From NCBI GenBank assembly GCA_003141555.1, contig PLMN01000005.1, forward strand, positions 186,001 to 250,000: DNA of 64,000 bases, given 5' to 3'. Positions 43,986 to 53,583 of the stretch are shown one piece after another. The stretch's first letter is position 1. The number at the start of each line of letters is the position of its first letter. Both the position numbers and the translations under genes were made by a program. The stretch is from Candidatus Aminicenantota bacterium (GTDB lineage Bacteria > Acidobacteriota > Aminicenantia > Aminicenantales > UBA4085). The notes beneath the pieces were generated by a model. The model did no database searches, was not told where the DNA came from, and was given only the letters and a program-made list of their open reading frames with translations.

Positions 43986-46900
43986 TCAGTCCCTGACCTG
44001 CGCCACGACGACGTACCCCTGGGCCGGATCGCCGAAGGACGGGATCGTCGCAAGAGGCTCCCAGCCCGCCTCATCCAACAGCCCGTCCAGCTTGTCCGGA
44101 TCGAAGAAGTCGAACGTCCCCGCCTCTTCGAGCTCGACCAGGGCCTGGGCATCGTTGAGGAAGAAGCGAATCGATTCGAGGATGACCTCCCGCGGTCGGT
44201 CCGGCCCGAACTCCTCGGGCGGGGTGGCCGCGATCTTCTCCACCAGCCGGGTGAAGAGCCCCGAGGCGTCGGTGTCGGGCCGCATGCTCGACAGGACCAG
44301 CCGGCCGCCCGGGGCGATGATCCGCCGCAGCTCGATGAGGGTCTCGACCGGGTTGAAAATGTACGACAGGACGAGGCTCATGAGGATCTTGTTGAATTGG
44401 CCGGGCTTGATCGGCAGGTGGAGCGTCCCGTCGCCGGTCTCCGGAAAGACGAGCGTCCGAAACGCCGGCCGGCCCGGAATCCGGCCGCGGAGGAAGCGGG
44501 CGGCCTGGTTGAAGTCGAAGATGATCCGGTATTCGGGCAGCTCGAACTTGCTTTTCAGCCAGCGGTCGATCTCGGGCGTGATCGCGTCCCCGCGGAGGAG
44601 GCGGTGCAGGCGCGCGGAAAACGCGGCGTCGATCCGCTCGGCGCTCTGGAGAGGAAGGTTCTCGATCGCGTCGGCCAAAGCCCGGAAGCGCCCGATCTCG
44701 CCGGTCAGGAACCGCCGGACCGGGAGGTAGCGGTTCAGCTCGACGTCGAGGCCCAGGAATTCGATCCGGCCCGGCCCCTCCGCCGCGGCGAGGCGGGCGG
44801 CGAGCTTCTGCCGCGCTTGGACCATGGCCTTCGGGATGAGGTCGGCGATGAGGATCAGGGCGGGCAGGGGCCGGTTCTCCTTCAGGATGTGCTCCGCGAA
44901 ATTGCCGGTGCCGCCGCCGAGGTCGAGGAGCCGGTCGCCGGGCGCGAGGTCGAGGGCCCGGAGCTGGTCCTGCATGAGGCCCTGGTAATCCTCCGAGAGG
45001 GCCATCACGTCGAAGCCGATGAGGTTGTTCTCCCCGACGAGGTAGCGGCTCCAGTATTCCTGGCGGTTCTTGACCTTCCGCAGCGGGATGCGGTCCTTCT
45101 CGGCCCGCCGCTTGATCTCCATGTCGTTCTTGTCGGGCAGGACCGGCTTGATCGAATCGCGGTACAGGTGGCGGTGGACCAGGACGCTGACCGTCCCGAA
45201 CAGCTGGAGCGCCTCCTCGGAAGTCCGAGCATTGTGCCCCACCGGGACGGTGATGACGTCGCGCGGGGCGTCGACGTGGATGCTCATGATGTCCCGGACG
45301 AAGGCGGGCTTGATCCAATGATCGTGCTCGCCCAGGATCCACGTGACCGGGATGTCGATGTGGCGCATGTCCTCGCGCGCCTGGTCCAGCGTCGCCACCC
45401 CGTTGGCCACGACGTCGGCCGCGAAGGGGGCCATGCTGATCAGGTTGCCGAGGATGGGGATGACGCCGAGATCGATGCCGATCTGATATTGCTCGAGCAG
45501 GTCCAAGCCGCAGTTGATCCGGATCATGAGGTCCCGGAACTCCAGCGTCCCCATGCAGGCGATCCAATAGTTGACCCGCCGGCGCCAGGCCTCCTCCCGA
45601 AGGACGATGCGCGCTTCCAAGGCGGACAGCGAGAAGCTGACCAGGACGACGGCGCTCGGAGTGAGGACGGGGTTGTTCTGGAGCCAATCCAGGACGGCCT
45701 TGATGTCGTCGGCGCCCTGGCTGAGGCTGGCGTGGACCATCTCGTAGGGCGGGATCGACGCCTCGGGATCCTTGTAGCTCTCGCCCTTGCGCCGGATGCC
45801 GTCGTAGCGGAGGACGGCCACGGGCTCGCCCTTGGAATAGAAGCTGCAGGCGATCGTCTGGGCGAGGGCGAACAGCGTCTCCTTGGTCTTCCCGAACGCC
45901 GGCGGGACGACGATCACCGGGACGGGCGTGCCGTCGAGCGGCAGCGACACGTCCAGCAGCCCCACGATCTCCTCGCCCTTGGCGTTTTCCAGATGGACGA
46001 CGTGCGGCGGGCGCTTGGCGAGCTCCGTCAGGTCCGTCATCCGCCGGGGACCCGTCCTGAATTTTTCGGTGTCCTGGGTCTTCGGCTTTTCACCGTACGC
46101 CTCGAACGCGGGGATCGTCGCCGTTTGGATGGTCAGCCGGCCGATCCCGAACTGGACGCCGTAGCGCAGCCGGTCCGAGTCCCGGTCGCTGACCCGGTGG
46201 ATGTTCCGGATCTCGCCCCGGACCTCGCGGATCATCTCCTCGCCGTGGAAAATCCGGATCGACTCCAGGGGAGTCCCGATGAGAAGGGCGACATGGCGGG
46301 CGTCGGTCAGGAAGCTCACCCCCCCCTCGCTGATGTCGGTGATCGTTCCCCGGATGACGGTCTCGAAGGGCGGCGGCAGGGTGATCTCCGCCTCGAGCTC
46401 CCCATCCGAGCCCACCCGGCGGACCGACCGCTTCTCCGAGTAGAACATCATCCGGGGAAAGAAGCAGTCCAGGGCCCCGCCGTCCGGGCTGATCCGGTAG
46501 ACGACGGTCTCGAAATTGTAGGTCGCATATTCGGCCTGGAAGGAGACGAAGATGCTGTCCGACGTCTTGAACTTCGAATCCAGATGCTCCCCGGCCAGGC
46601 GGCAATGGCTGCCCGGCTCGACGGCCGCGAGCTGGAGGGTCGCGGGCTCCTTCTGGTGGGGATGGATGACCGTGATCTCGGTCTTGGTCCGGTGCGCCGC
46701 CGCCAGGAGCGCCTCGATCTTCGCGGAATCGGTGAAGGGCACGATGCTCTCGGTCCTGAGGAACTCGTATTTCTCCTTGAGGCCGGCCAATCCCTTGGGC
46801 GTAATGCTGTCCGCGATGAAGCGGACCAGCGACCGGCGGCTCTCCTCCTCCATCAGGAGGAATTTCACGCCGACGCCCCCGAAGTCGTCATCCGAACGCA

Positions 46901-47600
46901 CGATCCGGCCGGTGGCCAGGATTTCCTCGCCGGTGGGCAGCATGATCCGGAAGGGGAGGATATAGTCCTTGGGCAGGGTCGTCCGGACGAACATGCCGTC
47001 CTCGCTCAGGTTCTCGACGACCGCCTTCCCCCGGAGGCCGATCTCCACCTCGATATCGCGCTCCCCGGCGAACGTCGCCCGCATGATCCCGCGCTTTTCC
47101 CGGGATCGATGGGCCAGGAGAAAGGACGTCTTCAGTTTGATGCCCGCGGGGTCGAACGGCTTGTGGAACACATGGTCGATCCGCCCGATGCAGGGATTGA
47201 TCTCGGGCCCCAAGGCATCGCCGTTGTCCGCGATCACCATCTTGATGATGGACTCGGCCTTGGGCACCATCTCGTTCACGTAGCGGACCAGGGTCAGCCC
47301 GTCGATTTGGGGCAGGGTTTGGCCGACCAGGATGGCGTCGAAATGGGGGGTTTTCTTCACCAGCCGGACGGCATCCCGTCCGTTGGTTGCGATCACGACG
47401 GAATAGTCGGGCTCGAATACTCTCCTGAGCCTGTCGACCTTGGAGGAATCCTCGGCCGCGACAAGAATGACCGGCCTGGCGTCAGCCTCCTGCTCTTGGT
47501 CTTTCAATGTAGTATTACGCGAAAAAGGCCGGCCGGCAGCCGAAGCGCCCCCGACGGAAGGCCTTTTCCTTTTCTCTACTTTAGTCGTTAGTAACGGCAT
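43986..47600 (-). CDS. Giant fusion: pseudo-receiver, two PilZ domains, LuxD-like alpha/beta hydrolase, SAM methyltransferase
   Basis: The 1204-residue protein starts at the only in-frame ATG downstream of a good promoter (no Shine-Dalgarno seen). Residues about 40-150 resemble a receiver, but the phospho-acceptor Asp is replaced (LVGQTLPQIDG). PilZ 1 is about 165-265 (ENLSEDG). PilZ 2 is about 390-500 with RSVRR and DISEGG, the canonical c-di-GMP-binding pair. Residues about 545-820 form an alpha/beta hydrolase with Ser in SFSLSALEA (near 659), Asp in GEHDHWI and His in VGHNART. The SLSA context and DHW spacing resemble LuxD myristoyl-ACP thioesterase. From about 875 there is a class I methyltransferase (LLDLGGGTGNFAEHIL). 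The job is unknown; it may be a c-di-GMP-controlled acyl-transfer and methylation enzyme. Confidence 0.85.
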   Translation of the reverse strand: MPLLTTKVEKRKRPSVGGASAAGRPFSRNTTLKDQEQEADARPVILVAAEDSSKVDRLRRVFEPDYSVVIATNGRDAVRLVKKTPHFDAILVGQTLPQIDGLTLVRYVNEMVPKAESIIKMVIADNGDALGPEINPCIGRIDHVFHKPFDPAGIKLKTSFLLAHRSREKRGIMRATFAGERDIEVEIGLRGKAVVENLSEDGMFVRTTLPKDYILPFRIMLPTGEEILATGRIVRSDDDFGGVGVKFLLMEEESRRSLVRFIADSITPKGLAGLKEKYEFLRTESIVPFTDSAKIEALLAAAHRTKTEITVIHPHQKEPATLQLAAVEPGSHCRLAGEHLDSKFKTSDSIFVSFQAEYATYNFETVVYRISPDGGALDCFFPRMMFYSEKRSVRRVGSDGELEAEITLPPPFETVIRGTITDISEGGVSFLTDARHVALLIGTPLESIRIFHGEEMIREVRGEIRNIHRVSDRDSDRLRYGVQFGIGRLTIQTATIPAFEAYGEKPKTQDTEKFRTGPRRMTDLTELAKRPPHVVHLENAKGEEIVGLLDVSLPLDGTPVPVIVVPPAFGKTKETLFALAQTIACSFYSKGEPVAVLRYDGIRRKGESYKDPEASIPPYEMVHASLSQGADDIKAVLDWLQNNPVLTPSAVVLVSFSLSALEARIVLREEAWRRRVNYWIACMGTLEFRDLMIRINCGLDLLEQYQIGIDLGVIPILGNLISMAPFAADVVANGVATLDQAREDMRHIDIPVTWILGEHDHWIKPAFVRDIMSIHVDAPRDVITVPVGHNARTSEEALQLFGTVSVLVHRHLYRDSIKPVLPDKNDMEIKRRAEKDRIPLRKVKNRQEYWSRYLVGENNLIGFDVMALSEDYQGLMQDQLRALDLAPGDRLLDLGGGTGNFAEHILKENRPLPALILIADLIPKAMVQARQKLAARLAAAEGPGRIEFLGLDVELNRYLPVRRFLTGEIGRFRALADAIENLPLQSAERIDAAFSARLHRLLRGDAITPEIDRWLKSKFELPEYRIIFDFNQAARFLRGRIPGRPAFRTLVFPETGDGTLHLPIKPGQFNKILMSLVLSYIFNPVETLIELRRIIAPGGRLVLSSMRPDTDASGLFTRLVEKIAATPPEEFGPDRPREVILESIRFFLNDAQALVELEEAGTFDFFDPDKLDGLLDEAGWEPLATIPSFGDPAQGYVVVAQVRD

Positions 47601-47633
47601 GAAATTTAAAAAAACACACCACTTGCCATGAGT

Positions 47634-47663
47634 ACTATATATAGTGGCTCGCCTTAATGTCAA
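47634..47663 (-). promoter_or_regulatory. Sigma70-like promoter of the PilZ-fusion/HD-GYP operon
   Basis: On the minus strand TTGACA (47663-47658) and TATAGT (47639-47634) are 18 bases apart. This matches the window's recurring promoter pattern and gives a leader of roughly 30 bases before the ATG at 47600. Confidence 0.65.
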
Positions 47664-47796
47664 GGAGCGGGTGCCCCAATTTGTAGTCTTTCCCAGGCTG
47701 ACAAAGCCATAAGGAGAGAAACGGGGCACGGCGACGAGCCGGGCTTTCACAAAACCATTGCATGGGGCACTGGATCCGTTATAAGATTTTTAGGAC

Positions 47797-50058
47797 ATGG
47801 GGGATCGGGACGGGCGGAAAACTCCGGCATTTGGTTTTTCGCTTCTCGCCGGGATTCTCGTTCTCCTCGTCGGTCTCTACGGCCATCATCTCCTGAGGCT
47901 CAGGTGCGGCCTCCCGCCCGAAGTCGACCCCAGGCTTCTCGTCCGGATCGATAATACGGAGATCAGGGGCGAAAGCGACGAACGATTCGCCCTGACCCGC
48001 AAGACGCCCGGCGAATCCGCGGACTTCTTTTTGCGGACGCCGGAGGGGGGCATCGAAAGGAAAACCCTGCCTCTCGTTCCCTATTTCGCCCGGACGATCT
48101 TCCCCTCGGTTTTCCTGTTCATCGGGCTGGCCTGCAGCGCTCTCGGGTTCCTGACTTTCATCCTCAGGCCGGACGACCGAAAGGCCAGGATCTATTATGG
48201 GCTCAGCCTGGCGTTCGGATCGGCCATTCTCATCAGCGGGGAGGAGTATGGCCTGGGCCGTTCCTGGACGACCTTCGTCCCCAGCCTCCTCTTCATCGTG
48301 GCCTACGCGGCCTCCCCCGCCCTCCTGCTCCATTTTTCGCTCGCGTTCTCCGGCGGCGGGAAAAGGCCGCGGCGGCTATTGATCTTCGTTCCCGGGGCCA
48401 TCGTCGCCACGGCGCAGATCGCCGCGTTCCTGGTCGCGTTCCTCGAGCCGTCCGCCGCGGTCTTCCGCACCTACAACGCTTATTACCCCCTGTTCAGAGC
48501 CTATACCATCATCTACGCCGCCCTGTCCATCGTCGCCCTGAACCGCGCGTTCCGGCGGTCCCCGGATGACGAGGAGCGGGCCCAGATCAAGTGGATCTTC
48601 TTCGGTTTGACCGTCGGGATCCTGCCCTACCTCGTCCTCTACCAGGCACCCGTCGCGATCGGCGTCGCGCCCCTTCTTTCGGAGGAGATCTCGACGATCT
48701 TCTTCGTCGGGATCCCGCTGGCCTTTTCCGTGGCGATCGTCAAGTACCGGCTGATGAACATCGGGCTCGTCATCAACCGCAGCCTCGTCTACTCGCTCCT
48801 CACGGTCTTCACCGTCGGGATGTACCTGGTCTTCATCGAGCTCGCCCAGAGGATATTCGCCCGGTGGCTGGCCGGCCGCGAGCTCGGCGTCACCATCGCC
48901 GGGGTGTTCCTGGCGGCTCTCGCCTTCCAGCCCGCCCAGCACCGGATCCAGACCTTCGTCGACAAGGCGTTCTTCCGCCAGAGCTATGATTACCGGCGGA
49001 CCATCATGGCCTTCAACGAAAAAGCCCAGCAGATGGTGGATCGGGACGGCCTCCTGGACTTCTTCCGGCGCGAAATCACGCGCGTCCTCCCGGTCGAAAG
49101 CCTCCGGATCGGGCCTGACGCCGGCGCCCGGACGAAGCCGGAGGGCGGGGCGGAAGGCGACGGGGCCGGGCTGGCCCTGCCGCTCGCCGTCGATCCGGGA
49201 GGCGGCCCTTGTTTCCTGGTCCTGGGACGCAAGAAATCCGGAAGCCGCTACACGCGGGAGGACGTGGAACTCCTCCGATCGATGTCCGGCGAGCTCCAAG
49301 TGAACCTCGACCGCGTCCGGCTCCAGGAAGAAGTGATCTACGAGCGCGCCTCCCGGGAAAAGCTGGACGAGATCAACCGGCTCAAGACCGAGTTCATCTC
49401 GACCGTCTCCCACGAGCTCCGCACGCCCTTGAACTCGATCCAGTCCCTGGCGGAGCTCCTCCGGTCGGGAAGGATCAAGGACCGGGACAAGACCGAGGCC
49501 TACCTTGCCTTGATGGCCGCCGAAAGCACGCGGCTGTCCCGGTTCCTTCACAACATCCTCGACTACGGGAAGATCGAACAGCGGGTAAAGACCTATCATC
49601 TCCAGCCGGCCGTGCTCCAGGACGTGATCGAAGAAGCCGCGGCCATCTTCCGCCCTCTGATCGACGGGCGGGGCGCCCGCCTCGAGATCCTCCTTGTCCC
49701 GGAGGCCGTCCGCCTCGACATCGACGCCGACGCGGTGAAGCAGGCCTTGATCAACCTGATCGACAATGCTATAAAATATTCGGGCGGAAAGAAGGACGTC
49801 ACCGTGGAGCTCGCCGATGGAGGACGGACCTGGGACATCCGGGTTGCGGACCGGGGAATCGGCATCCCGCCCGACGACCTGAAAAAAATCTTCGAGAAGT
49901 TCTTCCGCTCGCCCCGGGCCGGGCAGATGTGCCCGGAGGGCGCCGGGCTAGGCCTCAAGATCATCCGGCATATCATGGATGCCCACAGAGGGGATATCCT
50001 GGTGCGCAGCGTGGAGGGTGAAGGGAGCGTCTTCACCCTGGCCTTTCCGAAACCATGA
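47797..50058 (+). CDS. Membrane sensor histidine kinase
   Basis: A 753-residue kinase. A first membrane segment (about 13-35) is followed by a PDZ-like extracytoplasmic region (LLVRIDNTEIRGESDERFAL). A block of seven or eight segments lies at about 100-395, then a GAF-like region and the transmitter. The H-box is VSHELRTPLNSIQS, the N-box LIDNAIKYSGG, and the G boxes ADRGIGIPPDD and GAGLGLKI. Its stop overlaps the start of the OmpR-type regulator (ATGA at 50055), so the pair forms a two-component system. A TATAAG box sits 11 bases ahead of the ATG. Signal unknown. Confidence 0.92.
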   Translation: MGDRDGRKTPAFGFSLLAGILVLLVGLYGHHLLRLRCGLPPEVDPRLLVRIDNTEIRGESDERFALTRKTPGESADFFLRTPEGGIERKTLPLVPYFARTIFPSVFLFIGLACSALGFLTFILRPDDRKARIYYGLSLAFGSAILISGEEYGLGRSWTTFVPSLLFIVAYAASPALLLHFSLAFSGGGKRPRRLLIFVPGAIVATAQIAAFLVAFLEPSAAVFRTYNAYYPLFRAYTIIYAALSIVALNRAFRRSPDDEERAQIKWIFFGLTVGILPYLVLYQAPVAIGVAPLLSEEISTIFFVGIPLAFSVAIVKYRLMNIGLVINRSLVYSLLTVFTVGMYLVFIELAQRIFARWLAGRELGVTIAGVFLAALAFQPAQHRIQTFVDKAFFRQSYDYRRTIMAFNEKAQQMVDRDGLLDFFRREITRVLPVESLRIGPDAGARTKPEGGAEGDGAGLALPLAVDPGGGPCFLVLGRKKSGSRYTREDVELLRSMSGELQVNLDRVRLQEEVIYERASREKLDEINRLKTEFISTVSHELRTPLNSIQSLAELLRSGRIKDRDKTEAYLALMAAESTRLSRFLHNILDYGKIEQRVKTYHLQPAVLQDVIEEAAAIFRPLIDGRGARLEILLVPEAVRLDIDADAVKQALINLIDNAIKYSGGKKDVTVELADGGRTWDIRVADRGIGIPPDDLKKIFEKFFRSPRAGQMCPEGAGLGLKIIRHIMDAHRGDILVRSVEGEGSVFTLAFPKP

Positions 50059-50741
50059 AGACGAAGATCCTGTTGATCGAGGACGACGAGGCCCTCCGGG
50101 TGGCGACGGCCGCCTTCCTGGAGAGCGAGGGATTTCGCGTCACCGCGGCCGCGGACGGTCGGAAGGGGCTCGAAACGGCCCTTCAGGGGACCTCCGACCT
50201 CATCGTCCTGGACCTGATGCTGCCCTCGATGTCGGGGCTCGAGATCTGCCGCTCCCTCCGGGAGAAAGGCATCGCCTCGCCCCTCATCATGATGACGGGG
50301 CGGAAGATCGACGAGATCGACAAGGTCACCGGCCTCGAGCTCGGCGCGGACGATTACATCCTCAAGCCGTTCGGCCAGCGCGAGCTTCTGGCGCGCATCC
50401 ACGCCGTCCTCCGCCGGGCCGTCCCGCCCGCCGCCCCGGTCGAGGCCGTCTCGTTCGGTGACGTGTCGATCGATTTCAAGAAGAAGACCGCCGTCAAGGG
50501 GAAGAAAGAGCTTTACCTCACCGCCCGGGAATACGATCTGCTCCGCTTCCTGACGGCCCGCGAAGGCGAAGTCGTCGACCGGGAGACCCTCCTCAACGAG
50601 GTCTGGGGCTATGAGAAGTTCCCGACGACGCGGACCATCGATACGTTCATCCATAACCTCCGGAAAAAGATCGAGAAGGATCCCGCCCGCCCCCTCCACC
50701 TGGTGACGATCCCCTGGTCGGGGTACAAGTTCCGGAAATAG
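50055..50741 (+). CDS. OmpR/PhoB-family response regulator
   Basis: A 228-residue protein. The receiver is residues 1-120, with the acidic pair in LLIEDDEA, phospho-acceptor Asp in VLDLMLPSMSG and Lys in ILKPFGQ. The winged-helix effector domain is about 130-228 (LTAREYDLLRFL, TTRTIDTFIHNLRKKI, PWSGYKFRK). It is the cognate partner of the overlapping kinase gene. Target genes are not evident. Confidence 0.95.
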   Translation: MKTKILLIEDDEALRVATAAFLESEGFRVTAAADGRKGLETALQGTSDLIVLDLMLPSMSGLEICRSLREKGIASPLIMMTGRKIDEIDKVTGLELGADDYILKPFGQRELLARIHAVLRRAVPPAAPVEAVSFGDVSIDFKKKTAVKGKKELYLTAREYDLLRFLTAREGEVVDRETLLNEVWGYEKFPTTRTIDTFIHNLRKKIEKDPARPLHLVTIPWSGYKFRK

Positions 50742-50788
50742 CCGGGTCATGACCGCCCGAGGCGCGTCGCCGTTGCGGCTCAAGCTCG

Positions 50789-50818
50789 TTGACAGGCTTC
50801 GGGGCTTCAGCCTATAGT
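50789..50818 (+). promoter_or_regulatory. Sigma70-like promoter of the MFS gene
   Basis: TTGACA and TATAGT are 18 bases apart, followed by GGGAG ahead of the ATG at 50841. It is the same promoter pattern as in the selenoprotein cluster and the PilZ operon. Confidence 0.65.
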
Positions 50819-50840
50819 TCCGGGCATCAGGGAGAAACTC

Positions 50841-52061
50841 ATGACAGACCAACCCCTCCGCGTTTACGGCTACCGCTGGGTCGTTCTGGCCTCGTTCGTC
50901 TTCATCGCCGCCATGACCCAGGTGCTCTGGATCTCGTTCGCCCCAGTCACGAGCGCCGCCGCGAGCTTTTATCACACCTCCGACCTCATGATCGGCCTGC
51001 TCTCGATGAGCTTTATGATCGTCTACATCCTCATGTTCCTGCCCGCCGCCTGGGCCATCGACACATGGGGTTTCAAGGCCGCGGTCGGGCTGGGGGCGTT
51101 CCTGACGGGCTTTTTCGGCCTGGCCCGCGGGCTCTTCGCCTCGAACTTCACCGTGGTTTTCATCGCCCAGATCGGCCTGGCCGTCGGCCAGCCCTTCGTC
51201 CTCGGGGCGATCACCAAGCTCGCCGCGCGCTGGTTCCCGGCGCGGGAGCGGGCGACCGCCGCGGGGTTGGGCACCCTGGCCCTGTATCTCGGCCCCCTGG
51301 CGGCGATGCTCCTCTCGCCCTACATCGTCCTGCGCTGGGGCCTGGTCCACATGCTCCGCGGCTTCGGCTACGCCGCGGCCGTCGCGGCCATCCTGTTCCT
51401 GGTCCTGGCCCGCGAGCATCCGCCCACACCCGCCGGCGCCGACGAGCGGGCCCTCATGCTCGACGGCCTCAAGTCCATGCTCCGCCGGTCCGACTTCCGC
51501 CGGCTGCTCCTCATCTTCTTCGTCGGCCTGGGTCTGTTCAACGCCGTGTCGACCTGGATCGAGGACATCGTCCGGCCGCGCGGCTTCAGCATCGCCCAGG
51601 CCGGCTTGATGGGCGGGCTGATGCTCGTCGGCGGGATCGTGGGGGCGGTGATCATGCCCCTGCTCTCCGACAAGATGCGCCGCCGGAAGCCGTTCATCGT
51701 CTTCGCCATCGCCGGGCTCATCCCCGGGCTCGTGGGCATGATCTTCGCCGCCTCCTATCCCCTCCTGCTCGTCTCGAGCTTCGTCTTCGGCTTCTGCCTG
51801 CTGAGCGCCGGCCCGATCGGATTCCAATACGCCGCGGAGATCACCCATCCCGCCCCCGAGGGGACGTCGAACACCCTGCTCCTGGTCATGGGCCAGATTT
51901 CGGGAATCCTCTTCATCTTCGGAATGGACATGCTCAAGGCGCCGGCGACCGGGGCCATGACCGGGCCGCTCCTCGCCCTGACCGCGCTCACCGCGGGATG
52001 CATCGCCCTGGCGGTCGCCCTCCCCGAATCGCCGATCCGCGATGGAACGCCCGGACGCTGA
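50841..52061 (+). CDS. Major facilitator superfamily transporter (FLVCR-like)
   Basis: A 406-residue protein with 12 predicted membrane segments. The motif between TM2 and TM3 is AAWAIDTWGFKAAVG, and GQPFVLGAITKLAARWFPARERATAAGLGTLA is the TM4-5 segment typical of FLVCR/NNP-like MFS carriers. The central loop around residues 190-215 separates the two halves. Substrate unknown. It has its own promoter and is independent of the preceding two-component pair. Confidence 0.9.
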   Translation: MTDQPLRVYGYRWVVLASFVFIAAMTQVLWISFAPVTSAAASFYHTSDLMIGLLSMSFMIVYILMFLPAAWAIDTWGFKAAVGLGAFLTGFFGLARGLFASNFTVVFIAQIGLAVGQPFVLGAITKLAARWFPARERATAAGLGTLALYLGPLAAMLLSPYIVLRWGLVHMLRGFGYAAAVAAILFLVLAREHPPTPAGADERALMLDGLKSMLRRSDFRRLLLIFFVGLGLFNAVSTWIEDIVRPRGFSIAQAGLMGGLMLVGGIVGAVIMPLLSDKMRRRKPFIVFAIAGLIPGLVGMIFAASYPLLLVSSFVFGFCLLSAGPIGFQYAAEITHPAPEGTSNTLLLVMGQISGILFIFGMDMLKAPATGAMTGPLLALTALTAGCIALAVALPESPIRDGTPGR

Positions 52062-52121
52062 GGCATCTCCGTCGCTTGACGCTCGTTCGGAGCCTGTGGT
52101 ACGTTGCCTCTCGCCCCATCC

Positions 52122-53327
52122 ATGAATTCCGCATCTCCGCCGCCGCCCGAAGTCCTCATCGAGACGAGCGCCCTCCATCCGCCCCTGAGCGGAGTGGGCT
52201 ATTACACCCGCGAGCTTCTCAAGGCCTATTCCCGCCTGCCGGGCCGCTTCCCGATGAAGCTCCTGGAGTACCGCTTCTTCCTCAAGCCCCGTTCCTCGCC
52301 CCGGGATGAATATCTGTCCGGGCTGGCCCGGGAGATCGGGGCCGAGGTCGAAGTCCGGGGCCGCCTGGCCCCGAGCCCCGTCCACCGCCGGCTCCGGAGC
52401 CGCGCCCTGCGGTCGCCGTTTCCCGTCGACGCCGCGGCCGGAGGCACGCGCCGCATTTATTTCTTCCCCAACTACATCGGGGCGCCGCTGCTGCGCTCCG
52501 CCTGCGTGCCGGTCGTCTATGACCTCGGGTTTCTCCATCACCCCGAGACGCTCAGGGACCGGGACCACGTCTTCCTCCGCCGCTATCTGCCCCGGACGCT
52601 CCGCCGGGCCGCCGTGATCGTCGTGATCTCGGAAAGCATCAAGCGGGAGCTCATGGCCGCCTTCGATCTCGCCGCGGACAGGATCGCGGTCATCCATCCC
52701 GCCGTGGACCCCTCCGTGTTCCGGCCGGACCTGCCGCCGGACGCGGGCCGGGCGGTTCGGGCGAAATACGGGCTCGACGGCCCTTATCTTTTCTCCCTGA
52801 GCACGCTCGAGCCGCGGAAAAACATTGCCGGGCTGGTCGAGGCTTACGCCCTGCTCCCGGAAGAAGTCAGGACGCGGATGCCGCTGGTCATCGCCGGCGG
52901 GCAGGGTTGGAAGAACGACTCCCTGTTCGACGCCGTCCGCCGCCTGAAGCTCGAATCGCGGATCAAATTCCTGGGATATATTTCCGAAGCCGACCGGGCG
53001 CCCCTGATGGGCGAGGCCGAGATCTTCGCCCTTCCTTCCCTCTACGAGGGCTTCGGCATGCCCGTCCTCGAGGCTATGGCCTGCGGGACGCCCGTCGTCA
53101 CGTCCGACCGCGGGGCCCTGGCCGAGGTCGGGGCGGACGCCGTCGTCTACGCAAACCCGCTCGACCCGGGGAGCATCGCCCAGGCCATCCTGTCCATCAT
53201 CGGCGATCCCCAGGCGCGGCGGCGGCTGTCGGCCGCGGGCCAGCGGCGGTCGGCCGCGTTCCGCTGGGAGACCGGGGCCGGGACGCTGGCCTCGGTGTTC
53301 GAGAGGGTCGCGCGAGAGATCCGCTGA
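52122..53327 (+). CDS. Glycosyltransferase family 4 (GT-B fold)
   Basis: Start at ATG 52122; an upstream in-frame TTG at 52104 is possible. The 401-residue protein has the N-terminal acceptor half (ALHPPLSGVGYYTRELL) and the C-terminal donor-binding half with LSTLEPRKNIAGLVEAY, FLGYISEADRAPLM and the E-x7-E motif in EGFGMPVLEAM. It would transfer a sugar from an NDP-sugar in surface polysaccharide or glycolipid synthesis. No other polysaccharide genes are adjacent. Confidence 0.92.
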   Translation: MNSASPPPPEVLIETSALHPPLSGVGYYTRELLKAYSRLPGRFPMKLLEYRFFLKPRSSPRDEYLSGLAREIGAEVEVRGRLAPSPVHRRLRSRALRSPFPVDAAAGGTRRIYFFPNYIGAPLLRSACVPVVYDLGFLHHPETLRDRDHVFLRRYLPRTLRRAAVIVVISESIKRELMAAFDLAADRIAVIHPAVDPSVFRPDLPPDAGRAVRAKYGLDGPYLFSLSTLEPRKNIAGLVEAYALLPEEVRTRMPLVIAGGQGWKNDSLFDAVRRLKLESRIKFLGYISEADRAPLMGEAEIFALPSLYEGFGMPVLEAMACGTPVVTSDRGALAEVGADAVVYANPLDPGSIAQAILSIIGDPQARRRLSAAGQRRSAAFRWETGAGTLASVFERVAREIR

Positions 53328-53583
53328 TCACGCCCGGTTTCGGCCTGAGGAAAGTCCTTATCGCGAACGGGAGAGGAACCTTCCCCCGGGCTTTTTCGTC
53401 TATCGTTATGATTCGCCGGAGGGCCGTATCCCAAGGGCAAGGAGAACAAGGACTCCGTGGTCCACGGCTTATCCCTGTCACCGAATTTCGCGGGGTCATA
53501 TCACCGATTTCCGCTCCTCCGTCCGCTTGCTTTTCCCTCCCAATTGCCATAGCATGACAGGGTTCATTGAGGGAAAAACGGAC

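Noticed and set aside
43908-47591. 1227-codon open frame on the plus strand
   Set aside because: Antisense shadow of the PilZ fusion gene. The composition is low-complexity and no motif is present, whereas the minus strand shows several intact domains.
53470-53520. Sequence resembling the repeat family (CTGTCACCGAATTT and ATCACCGATTT) before tex
   Set aside because: Only short pieces match and no inverted arm is present, so chance similarity or extreme decay cannot be separated.
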